The notes beneath the pieces were generated by a model, which did not search any database, was not told where the DNA came from, and was given only the letters and a program-made list of their open reading frames with translations. The translations under genes and the position numbers were made by a program. From contig JAFSRP010000002.1 of the NCBI GenBank assembly GCA_017446045.1, positions 1 to 48,048 on the forward strand: a DNA stretch of 48,048 nucleotides, in the 5' to 3' direction. The stretch is from Lachnospiraceae bacterium (GTDB lineage Bacteria; Bacillota; Clostridia; Lachnospirales; Lachnospiraceae). Shown in pieces: positions 41,705 to 48,048 of this stretch (positions within the stretch are counted from its first letter, which is position 1; each line of letters opens with the position of its first letter).

Positions 41705-42217
41705 ATGTACAAGATCGGCGAATATGTTGTGAAAGCGAACACCGGTATTTGTAAGATCGATGAGATCGTATCGAGAAGCCTGGCCGAGGGCATGGAAGAA
41801 AAAGAGTACTATGTTTTGATTCCGGTGGATGATCCGCGGGCAAAGGTGTTCGTGCCCGTAGCTTCGGACAAGTCCAACATGCGCAGAGCAATGGGCGAAA
41901 AGGAGGCATGGGATTTTATTGATTCCATACCGGTAATTGATGTAAAATGGATCGAGAGCGATAAGAGCAGGGAGCAGGAGTATAAGAACGCGATGCGTTC
42001 CAACGATCCCCGCCATCTTGTCGGGATCATCAAGAACCTCTATCTCAGAAGCAGGGAGCGGGAGAACCAGGGAAAGAAAGTAACAGCAGTGGATGACCGT
42101 TATTTCAAATTGGCGGAAAACGCGCTAAATTCAGAACTGGCCCATGCTCTCGGGAAGAACAAGAATGATATCAGGGACCTGATCGCAGAGTCGATCGAGG
42201 TCAAAACGAGAGTTTAG
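41705..42217 (+). CDS. CarD-family transcriptional regulator
   Basis: A 170-residue CarD/CdnL-type protein that binds RNA polymerase (beta subunit) and stabilises open promoter complexes. The N-terminal RNAP-interacting Tudor-like domain (residues 1-60: MYKIGEYVVKANTGICKIDEI...YYVLIPVDDPRAKVFVPV) is followed by a helical DNA-binding region (residues 70-160: EAWDFIDSI...RHLVGIIKNLYLRSRERENQGKKVT...YFKLAENALNSELAHAL), the family arrangement. The start has AGGAGG with 8 bases of spacing, located in a perfect inverted repeat. The C11 peptidase gene begins 14 bases after its stop, so the two share an operon. Whether this CarD acts globally or mainly on nearby genes is unknown. Confidence 0.93.
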   Translation: MYKIGEYVVKANTGICKIDEIVSRSLAEGMEEKEYYVLIPVDDPRAKVFVPVASDKSNMRRAMGEKEAWDFIDSIPVIDVKWIESDKSREQEYKNAMRSNDPRHLVGIIKNLYLRSRERENQGKKVTAVDDRYFKLAENALNSELAHALGKNKNDIRDLIAESIEVKTRV

Positions 42218-42231
42218 TTCAAGGGAGTATT

Positions 42232-45120
42232 ATGGACAACAATAACAGACCGAGAGGCCGCGAGAAGAATGTAACTGGCACTGGAACTGTGAACAAGAAA
42301 GGCAGCGGCCTCGGAGTCGGAAAACCGGTCGGCAATACCGGCGGACTATCCGGGCGTCCGGGCGCATCCGGGGGCGGATCGTTCGGCGGCTTTTCCGGCG
42401 GCGGGCCATCCGGCGGTTCGGGCGGTCCGGTCAGGAGGGGCGGTGGCTTCGGCTGCGGCCCTATAGCTATTATTGCGGCAGTTATCATTTATATGCTGCT
42501 TCGGGGCGGACTGTCCTCGATGATGGGCGGCGGTTCACAGCCCGCCGTTCCGCAGCCTGCCGTTCCGCAGCAGACTCAGAGCGCCACGACCCCTGCTCCA
42601 AGCAGCGGATCCTCGGGATCCGGCAGTACCGCATCGGGTTCCGGAAGCAGCGCCTCTGCATCTTCTTCCGCTGGAAGCACCGAAGGCAGCGGCTCGCTGT
42701 TCGACCTGGGAGGCTTCCAGGATTATTACAGCGGGCAGAGCGGCGCGGGCGGCTCTTCATCCGGCGGAATGGATCTTGAGAGCCTGATCTCGAGTCTGTA
42801 TGGCGGCAGCCTCGGCGGGGCCGCGTCCTCTGAGAGCGACAGCATCGATGACAGCTACACGCAGTCACAGGCTTACACGGAAGCATTTGACAACAACCTG
42901 ACCATTTCCAACACCGGAACGGGCAATGCGAACGGCAGCCTGAACGAGTCGACCGCAGGTACTGCGAGGGATAAGTTCACCAAGATCCGCGGCAAGGGAA
43001 AAGATAAGGTCACTGTCCTTGTGTATATGTGCGGTACAGACCTCGAGTCAAAGTACGGCATGGGCACCTCCGATATCAAGGAGATGGCTTCCGCTTCCTT
43101 CAGCGATAAAGTACATGTGCTGGTCTATACCGGCGGATGCAGAAAGTGGCAGAACAATTTCACCAGCAACAGTGTCAACCAGATCTATGAGGTAGTCAGC
43201 GGCGGCCTGAACAGGCTCGAGGATGACTTTGGGCGCAAGCCGATGACAGATCCGGCGACGCTGACCGAGTTCATTGATTACGGTACGAAGAAGTATCCGG
43301 CGGACCGTTATGAGCTGATCTTCTGGGATCACGGTTCTGGAACCATCAGCGGCTACGGCTATGATGAGAAGTTTGCGAATACCGGATCCATGAGCCTGGC
43401 CGGGATCGATAAGGCGGTCTCTTCCTCGGGCATCAAGTTTGATTTTATCGGATTTGACGCATGTCTGATGGCAACTCTGGAAAATGCCCTGATCCTTTCC
43501 GACGATGCGGATTACCTGATCGCTTCCGAAGAGACGGAACCCGGCACGGGATGGTATTACAAGAACTGGCTGACCGCGCTTTCCAAGAACACCTCCACTC
43601 CGACCGTGGAGATCGGACGCATGATCGCCGACGATTTCCTGCTGGCTTCCCAGCAGGTCAGGCAGGGCGATTCGGTCACGCTTTCCGTGACAGACCTTGC
43701 CGAACTGGGCGAGACAGTGCCCGGCGCGCTGGCTGATTTTTCCGCAGCCACATCGGAGCTCATTCGAAACAAGAATTACAAGAGGGTATCCGATGCCCGC
43801 AAGAGCGCCAAGGAGTTTGCGGCATCCAACCGCATCGACCAGGTGGATATCGTGGATATGGCCCTAAGAATGGGCACTTCGGAAGCAAAAAAACTTGCGC
43901 AGGCGATCACATCCGCTGTCAAATACAACCGGACATCCCGGAGTTACGGAGACGCCCACGGCCTGTCGGTCTATTTCCCGTATAAACGGGCTTCCTACAT
44001 CGACAGAGTCGTAAAGCTTTATAAGAGCATCGGCATGGACAATGCCTATGCGCGCTGCATTACTGATTTTGCGAATATCGCGGTCAGCGGCCAGGCGGCG
44101 GGCGGCGGTACTACTTCTCCGTTCTCCTCCCTGTTTGGCGGCAGCTCCAACTCTGAATACACTGACTTTTACAGCATCCTGGGCGGAGGTTCCGGATCGG
44201 GATCCGGCTACGGAAGCGGATTCGGCAGCCTTCTGGAAGGTCTCGGCAGCAGCAGCGGCAGTAGCTCTTCCTCGGGTTCCGGAAGCATTTCCCTGTCAGA
44301 GTACTCCAACCTGTTCGGCAGCGGTTCGGGGAGCAGCTACCAGAGCAGTACGCAGGATGAACTGGTATCGGCCCTTTTGGGAAGCCTTCTGGGAGGCGGT
44401 TCCTACGGACGCGTCAAAGGCCTGGATGATTCCAATACCGAATTCCTTGAAGAAGATTCTGTACGGCGTGCGGCAGAGTATGTGTTTGAGAACCATATCG
44501 ATACGACACGCATGTTCTGGCTCGACAATAACGAAGGACAGACTGTCCTGGCGCTCAATGAAGAAGACTGGGATCTGGTACAGGATGCCGTCCTCAGCGT
44601 GCTCTATGACGACGGAGAAGGATTTATCGATCTCGGCACCGATAATATCCTTGATTACGACAGCAAGGGCCGCCTGGTCGGAAAATATGACCAGACCTGG
44701 CTGGCTTTGAATGATCATATCGTAGCGTATTATTATCTTGATACCACAGACAACGGTGAAGAGTACGAGATCCATGGATATGTTCCGGCCTTGGTTAACG
44801 GCGAGCTCAGTGACATCCTCCTTACATTCAGCAATGATGTTCCCGGCGGATATGTCAGCGGCTACCGTCCGCACTACGACGCACAGACCACGGAAACCGT
44901 CGCGAAGAATGCGCTCCTGAAGGACGGGGACGAGATCATCTTCGTCTGTGATTATTACAGCTACGAAGGTGAGTTCATGGACAACTATGAGCTCGACCGT
45001 ATGACCGTGGACGGAGAGATCGGCATCAGCAATCTGCTGATCGGTTCCCGGACGAATGCGGCATACAGACTGACCGATATCTATGGACAGGACTACTGGA
45101 CACCTCTGATCCCGAGATGA
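42232..45120 (+). CDS. Membrane-anchored clostripain-family (C11) cysteine peptidase
   Basis: A 962-residue protein. Residues 1-73 are basic, then Gly/Ser/Pro-rich; a single transmembrane helix follows (about 76-92, IAIIAAVIIYMLL), then a long Ser/Gly linker to about 250. The C11 peptidase domain begins KVTVLVYMCGTDLES; the catalytic dyad is H367 in WDHGSG and C411 in GFDACLM, a spacing like that of PmC11-type enzymes. A second Gly/Ser-rich, repeat-like segment (about 620-735) separates it from a C-terminal beta-rich domain (from about 745). C11 enzymes cleave after Lys or Arg and often self-process; this is inferred here. Orientation suggests an outside peptidase. GGGAG sits 4 bases before the ATG. 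It is the last gene of the carD operon. Confidence 0.9.
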   Translation: MDNNNRPRGREKNVTGTGTVNKKGSGLGVGKPVGNTGGLSGRPGASGGGSFGGFSGGGPSGGSGGPVRRGGGFGCGPIAIIAAVIIYMLLRGGLSSMMGGGSQPAVPQPAVPQQTQSATTPAPSSGSSGSGSTASGSGSSASASSSAGSTEGSGSLFDLGGFQDYYSGQSGAGGSSSGGMDLESLISSLYGGSLGGAASSESDSIDDSYTQSQAYTEAFDNNLTISNTGTGNANGSLNESTAGTARDKFTKIRGKGKDKVTVLVYMCGTDLESKYGMGTSDIKEMASASFSDKVHVLVYTGGCRKWQNNFTSNSVNQIYEVVSGGLNRLEDDFGRKPMTDPATLTEFIDYGTKKYPADRYELIFWDHGSGTISGYGYDEKFANTGSMSLAGIDKAVSSSGIKFDFIGFDACLMATLENALILSDDADYLIASEETEPGTGWYYKNWLTALSKNTSTPTVEIGRMIADDFLLASQQVRQGDSVTLSVTDLAELGETVPGALADFSAATSELIRNKNYKRVSDARKSAKEFAASNRIDQVDIVDMALRMGTSEAKKLAQAITSAVKYNRTSRSYGDAHGLSVYFPYKRASYIDRVVKLYKSIGMDNAYARCITDFANIAVSGQAAGGGTTSPFSSLFGGSSNSEYTDFYSILGGGSGSGSGYGSGFGSLLEGLGSSSGSSSSSGSGSISLSEYSNLFGSGSGSSYQSSTQDELVSALLGSLLGGGSYGRVKGLDDSNTEFLEEDSVRRAAEYVFENHIDTTRMFWLDNNEGQTVLALNEEDWDLVQDAVLSVLYDDGEGFIDLGTDNILDYDSKGRLVGKYDQTWLALNDHIVAYYYLDTTDNGEEYEIHGYVPALVNGELSDILLTFSNDVPGGYVSGYRPHYDAQTTETVAKNALLKDGDEIIFVCDYYSYEGEFMDNYELDRMTVDGEIGISNLLIGSRTNAAYRLTDIYGQDYWTPLIPR

Positions 45121-45186
45121 TCATATAGGTCAAAATGTAGTTGTAATCCATAATACTATAATACGCGGATAAAACGTGTTGGGTTT

Positions 45187-45229
45187 AACCGCTGATCACC
45201 CAAGAATACAAGGGTGATCAGCGGTTTTT
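45187..45229 (+). terminator. Rho-independent terminator of the carD-peptidase operon
   Basis: A perfect 15-bp stem (AACCGCTGATCACCC at 45187-45201; complement at 45212-45226) with a 10-base loop and a T run. One of the strongest terminators in the window. Confidence 0.9.
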
Positions 45230-45450
45230 ACGCTATCTGAAGCAATAAACAGGCTTGTCTGATGCAAGATACAAGACGGACAGTAAATGGCGCTTTACAA
45301 GTTGGGAATGCTTGCTGCAGAGGTGGTAAATGTTTTGCTCTAAAAGTGGGAGAACCTCAGCCGAAAGTGAGGGAAACTCTAAGCTGCACGAAAAATGTTC
45401 CGAATGAGCGTATGCTGTAATTTAACCCCATCAGGAGCTCGGAGATCCTG

Positions 45451-45615
45451 CGAAAATAGTTTGCACAAAATGGGCATAAGTATAGAGTTTTCAATAGAAA
45501 GGCAAACCTGAAAAATGACACCAATGGAAATGCCGAAAACCTACGAAAATGGTTCACATAAGTATGAGGTTTTCAATATAAAGGCAAACCTGAAAATTGA
45601 CACCATTGAAAATGC
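45451..45615. repeat. Imperfect direct repeat pair of about 70-85 bases
   Basis: Copy 1 runs 45451-45534 and copy 2 45544-45615. Both read CGAAAAT..., then ATAAGTAT, TTTTCAATA, AAAGGCAAACCTGAAAA and TGACACCA with scattered substitutions; copy 1 has about 10 extra bases. The shared block AAAGGCAAACCTGAAAA is identical in both. Confidence 0.75.
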
Positions 45616-45633
45616 TGATTTCCATGGTGTCAA
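45597..45633. repeat. Inverted repeat within the AT-rich island
   Basis: TTGACACCAT (45597-45606) and its exact complement ATGGTGTCAA (45624-45633) enclose an inner AAAT/ATTT pairing. A related GACACC lies at 45517 and a GGTGTC at 45708, so the motif occurs twice in each orientation. Confidence 0.7.
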
Positions 45634-45835
45634 AATCGAAGATGCTCCGTATATTGAAAAACGGCGAGATTGTGTAAGATTATGTAAACCAAATCGGTCG
45701 ATTTTTTGGTGTCAGATTTTGACTTTCCTGAAATATTGAAAAATGACAAGTTATGTCAACCAGAGTGGGTTTTAGAATTTGGGGACATTTTCCGACTTCC
45801 CAGGGATTGGAACAATGCGCCAAATTATATAGGTA

Positions 45836-45950
45836 TAGTGAAGCGATATTGCGCAGGCATCTCCTAGTAAAGCGATATCGCGAAGGCATCTCCTAGTAAA
45901 GCGATATAGCGCAGACATCTCCGAAATCAAGCAGTATTGCACAATAATCC
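45836..45950. repeat. 29-base tandem repeat, three copies plus a degenerate fourth
   Basis: Units at 45836-45864, 45865-45893 and 45894-45922 follow TAGTRAAGCGATATNGCG plus MAGRCATCTCC; 45923-45950 is a decayed fourth unit. Each has GCGATAT-N-GC at its core, and the middle one is the palindrome GCGATATCGC. There are no spacers, so it is not a CRISPR array. It sits just past the 3' end of the LysR gene. Confidence 0.85.
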
Positions 45951-45993
45951 CGCCCCAAAAAAACGCACACATACTGCACATTTATGTCAGGAC

Positions 45994-46863
45994 TTATTTG
46001 CGCAGCCGTTCTACGGCAAAATCGATGAAGCGGCGCACGGCAGGGGAGGCACTGTCGAGTGAAGGGACCGCGATCCCGAGGCTGATATGCTGCGGAGGAT
46101 CCAGGGGGAGCTTCACGACACGGCACTGGTAGTTTCTTGTGATCAGGTCGTTCATGATGCTCATGCCCATGCCCTGTTCGATCAGGGCCAGGGCAGCAAA
46201 GTTTTCAAGGGTGGAAAAGGTGATCTTGGGGTCGATCCGGTTTTTGCGGAACAATTCGAGAACGTCGTCGTCCCGTCCGAGTGCCGGCATGATAAATGAC
46301 TCCTTCCGTACTTCGTGAAGAGGGTAGCTGTCATCCCCGGCACGCGGGTGCGTCTCGGGGAGCACAGCGACCATCGGGTCATCAGCGAGCGGGATCCAGT
46401 CGTAGGTCATGCCTTTCTTATAGCTGAAGAACGCGAGATCCACGAGATGATTGTTCAGCCATTCTTCGTTTTCCTGCCGGATCCCTTCCATCATGCTGAT
46501 CTTGATGCCCGGATATTCGGTCATGAAATGGTTGATCAGTCCGGGAAGCCAGTGGGAGGCGATGGAAGAGTAGGCGCCGATGTTGATCATACCTACGGAA
46601 AGACCCTGCAGATCCGCCGTAAGCTGTTCGAGACGCTCCTCCTGATGCAAAAGCTCACGGATAACAGGAAGGACTGTGGCTCCTTCCGAAGTGAGTGCAA
46701 CGCCCCGCCGGTGACGCAGCAAAAGTGTAAATCCAAGCTCTTTTTCCAGGGCGGAAACAAGCTGGCTCACGGCAGAAGGAGAATAATGCATGATCTCCGC
46801 CGCTCTGGTGAAACTTCCTTCGGCTGCGGATATGGAGAAGGCGCGATATCTTTGATTCAGCAT
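45994..46863 (-). CDS. LysR-family transcriptional regulator
   Basis: A 289-residue LysR-type regulator. Residues 1-60 form the winged helix-turn-helix (YRAFSISAAEGSFTRAAEIMHYSPSAVSQLVSALEKELGFTLL), and residues 85-289 the substrate-binding effector domain (GMINIGAYSSIASHWLPGLINHF, HPRAG, ALIEQGMGMSIMNDL). The start MLNQRYRAFS at 46863 is chosen: GGGAGGTCA lies just upstream, while an in-frame extension to 46983 covers the regulatory region. It is divergent from the HAD/ferredoxin genes, with a T-N11-A palindrome between them, so it most likely activates that operon and represses itself. The effector is unknown. Confidence 0.95.
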   Translation of the reverse strand: MLNQRYRAFSISAAEGSFTRAAEIMHYSPSAVSQLVSALEKELGFTLLLRHRRGVALTSEGATVLPVIRELLHQEERLEQLTADLQGLSVGMINIGAYSSIASHWLPGLINHFMTEYPGIKISMMEGIRQENEEWLNNHLVDLAFFSYKKGMTYDWIPLADDPMVAVLPETHPRAGDDSYPLHEVRKESFIMPALGRDDDVLELFRKNRIDPKITFSTLENFAALALIEQGMGMSIMNDLITRNYQCRVVKLPLDPPQHISLGIAVPSLDSASPAVRRFIDFAVERLRK

Positions 46864-46895
46864 GAAAATGACCTCCCGTGAACGATTGTATATAA

Positions 46896-46904
46896 ATTGT
46901 ATCA
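46896..46904 (-). promoter_or_regulatory. lysR -10 element
   Basis: On the minus strand TG-A-TACAAT forms an extended -10, about 35 bases before the lysR ATG. The LysR box begins 4 bases upstream of it, so bound regulator would block this promoter. A second TACAAT at 46885-46890 is an alternative. Confidence 0.5.
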
Positions 46905-46907
46905 GAC

Positions 46908-46922
46908 TTAAGTACATCTTAA
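46908..46922. promoter_or_regulatory. Candidate LysR-binding box (T-N11-A palindrome)
   Basis: TTAAG-TACAT-CTTAA is a perfect 5-5-5 inverted repeat containing the T-N11-A pattern of LysR-type operators. Its centre (46915) is about 65 bases upstream of the predicted start of the HAD gene transcript, the canonical recognition-site position for this family. Confidence 0.65.
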
Positions 46923-46944
46923 CTCTAAAATGCATATTTGTAAA

Positions 46945-46973
46945 TTTACTTTTGTCATGCCTTAATATATAAT
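46945..46973 (+). promoter_or_regulatory. Promoter of the HAD-ferredoxin operon
   Basis: TTTACT (46945-46950), a 17-base spacer and a perfect TATAAT (46968-46973). The weak -35 fits an activator-dependent promoter. The leader is about 114 bases and includes a CGGACAG/CTGTCCG hairpin (47035-47059) before AAAGGAG. Confidence 0.7.
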
Positions 46974-47093
46974 GTAAACACAAACAAGAGCATTATTTTA
47001 TTATGGATGGCGGATCAGCCGGCCCGGAGAGGATCGGACAGACGCTGGTAAGCTGTCCGTATAGCAGCATTTTTATGAAAGGAGTTCATAACA

Positions 47094-47837
47094 ATGGACA
47101 AGAAAAGACTGGTACCCAAGGCAATTACTTTTGATGTGTACGGCACCCTGATCGACTGGGAAGGCAATATCCAGAATTTCTTTGCCAAGCTGTTCGAGAA
47201 GTACAATGTGACCCACATCACTCCGTATCAGGCACAGCAGAGATGGGAGATCCTTCAGTTTGACTACATCAAGGAGTATCGTCCTTACCGTCAGGTCCTT
47301 AAGGACACCCTGAAGATGACTGCTGAAGACATGGGATTCCCCTTCAGCGAGGAAGATCAGGTTGAGTTCTCCAACTCCATGTCTTACTGGACAGCATTCC
47401 CGGATACTGTTGAGGCTATCAAGAAGCTTCGCAGATACACCAAGTGCGTCATGCTGACCAACACCGACAGAGACATCATCCGCGCTACCCTTGCCAATGC
47501 AGGCATCGAAGTAGACGATATCATCTGCGCAGAGGATGCACAGTGCTACAAGCCGCATCACGGCGGATTCCTTCTTTCCCAGAAGAAGCTCGGCCTGACT
47601 GTCGATGAGATGATGCATGCAGGTTTCGGATTCAAGTACGATGTTATCCCCGGCAACGAGCTTGGCTACAGAACCATCTGGGTCAACCGTCAGGGCATCG
47701 TTCGTCCGATCGAAGGCATCACCGGCAAGCAGCTTGAGTACTGCAAGGAAGACATCATGACCGGCGATCTGATGACCCTCGCATATGTCATCCAGGGTAT
47801 GCATCAGACCGACATCGAGAACGGTTTCGTCGACTGA
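47094..47837 (+). CDS. HAD-superfamily hydrolase, haloacid dehalogenase type II-like
   Basis: A 247-residue HAD hydrolase. Motif I is ITFDVYGTLIDW with nucleophile D14, the form typical of (S)-2-haloacid dehalogenase-like proteins; motif II is MLTNTD (VMLTNTDRD); a conserved Lys lies in CYKPHHGGF, and GFGFKYDVIPGNELGYRTIWVNR is the motif IV region, although the usual acidic pair is changed here to YDVIPGNE. Dehalogenase activity is not established by this; phosphatase or a related activity is possible. AAAGGAG lies 9 bases before the ATG. Codon use is strongly biased (AAG, CTG, ATC, CGC), suggesting high expression. It is followed by a ferredoxin-type gene after 88 bases with a long hairpin. 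Confidence 0.87.
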   Translation: MDKKRLVPKAITFDVYGTLIDWEGNIQNFFAKLFEKYNVTHITPYQAQQRWEILQFDYIKEYRPYRQVLKDTLKMTAEDMGFPFSEEDQVEFSNSMSYWTAFPDTVEAIKKLRRYTKCVMLTNTDRDIIRATLANAGIEVDDIICAEDAQCYKPHHGGFLLSQKKLGLTVDEMMHAGFGFKYDVIPGNELGYRTIWVNRQGIVRPIEGITGKQLEYCKEDIMTGDLMTLAYVIQGMHQTDIENGFVD

Positions 47838-47842
47838 TCGTT

Positions 47843-47899
47843 ATAACCAATTTGCTTTAAGTCACGGTCTATTTGTGGTCCGTGACTTAAGGCGGTTAT
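47843..47899 (+). other. Long intercistronic hairpin between HAD and ferredoxin genes
   Basis: TTAAGTCACGG (47857-47867) pairs perfectly with CCGTGACTTAA (47880-47890); ATAACC (47843-47848) and GGTTAT (47894-47899) extend it below an internal loop. No T run follows, so it may be an mRNA-stabilising or processing element, or a weak terminator. Confidence 0.6.
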
Positions 47900-47925
47900 G
47901 TATAGATTTAAGAAGGTGGTAGAAA

Positions 47926-48048
47926 ATGAATCTTGTCAAGATTAACTTTGACCGCTGCAAAGAATGCGGTTACTGCATCAAGTTCTGCCCGAAGGGATGT
48001 CTTACCAAGGGCGATAAGATCAACAAAAGAGGCTATTTCCCGCCGGTA
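47926..48048 (+). CDS. 4Fe-4S ferredoxin-type protein, 5' end (truncated by window)
   Basis: The first 41 codons of a gene that runs off the right edge. GAAGGTGG lies before the ATG. The sequence has the ferredoxin motif C-x2-C-x2-C-x3-C-P (RCKECGYCIKFCPKGCL), which binds one 4Fe-4S cluster. A start of this type (INFDRCKECGYCIKFCP) is characteristic of the small delta/ferredoxin subunit of 2-oxoacid:ferredoxin oxidoreductases (KorD/VorD-like), whose alpha, beta and gamma genes usually follow. That assignment is likely but not certain from 41 residues. It belongs to the operon controlled from the LysR/HAD intergenic region. Confidence 0.8.
   Translation, partial: MNLVKINFDRCKECGYCIKFCPKGCLTKGDKINKRGYFPPV

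Larger units (their letters stand above)
45230..45993. other. AT-rich non-coding island with repeats
   Basis: About 760 bases without a credible gene; open frames are short, lack ribosome binding sites and merely translate repeats. It is visibly richer in A and T than its surroundings and contains imperfect direct repeats, alternating inverted GACACC/GGTGTC units and a 29-base tandem repeat. It may be the remnant of a mobile element or a non-coding RNA locus; no transposase fragment, terminal repeat or target duplication was recognised. Confidence 0.6.

Noticed and set aside
45836-45950. CRISPR-like array in the 29-base repeats
   Set aside because: The units abut directly with no spacers, there are only three good copies and no cas genes are present.
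45680-46126. Short minus-strand open frames over the repeats (69-77 residues)
   Set aside because: They only translate the tandem repeats, lack ribosome binding sites and overlap the end of lysR; not supported as genes.

Overview
The window reads as chromosomal DNA of a low-redundancy, Gram-positive anaerobe, most likely a Firmicute of class Clostridia and probably a Lachnospiraceae-type organism. The basis is AGGAGG-type ribosome binding sites, sigma-A-like promoters (one a perfect TTGACA-17-TATAAT), lipoproteins with short signal peptides, mini-RNase III directly behind cysS, a TAXI-type TRAP transporter, a clostripain-like peptidase and a CarD regulator. This placement is an inference from gene content; no rRNA or tRNA gene was seen.

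Layout. 1-2935: end of an amidohydrolase, an amidase, a terminator, then a small unknown protein coupled to an EamA exporter. 3006-5265: the AmmeMemoRadiSam pair (a Memo-AMMECR1 fusion plus its radical SAM enzyme). 5324-9834: an SGNH hydrolase facing three exported serine hydrolases, two of them tandem paralogues. 9956-15110: zinc-ribbon protein, DUF2130 protein, esterase, PIN-like protein, HAD phosphatase and a DUF3810 membrane protein. 15142-18547: a compact housekeeping run (lipid kinase, ispF, cysS, mrnC). 18648-24618: cation/proton antiporter, TAXI-TRAP transporter, EamA exporter. 24874-28821: purine nucleoside phosphorylase, alanyl-tRNA editing protein, DegV, AEC transporter. 28928-34959: unknown large lipoprotein, EamA exporter, two CNNM/CorC-like proteins and a cytidylate-kinase-like protein. 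35006-41571: GntR regulator, Nudix hydrolase, PAP2 phosphatase, uvrA and an MtaD-type deaminase. 41705-45120: CarD regulator followed by a membrane-anchored C11 peptidase. 45230-45993: an AT-rich island without genes but full of repeats. 45994-48048: a LysR regulator divergent from a HAD hydrolase and the start of a 4Fe-4S ferredoxin-type protein, probably the first part of a 2-oxoacid oxidoreductase operon that runs off the window.

The most interesting signals are non-coding. (1) The Nudix leader holds two mutually exclusive stems, one of which would cover the ribosome binding site. (2) The carD ribosome binding site lies in a perfect inverted repeat that ends at the ATG. (3) Several genes (alanyl-tRNA editing protein, HAD phosphatase, lipid kinase) have a good -10 box ending only 7-8 bases before a family-conserved start codon with no ribosome binding site, which suggests leaderless transcripts. 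(4) A LysR-type T-N11-A palindrome sits about 65 bases upstream of the inferred start of the HAD-ferredoxin transcript. (5) The AT-rich island carries a 29-base tandem repeat and alternating inverted repeats of unknown role. All positions of promoters, hairpins and transcription starts were read by eye and were not computed.
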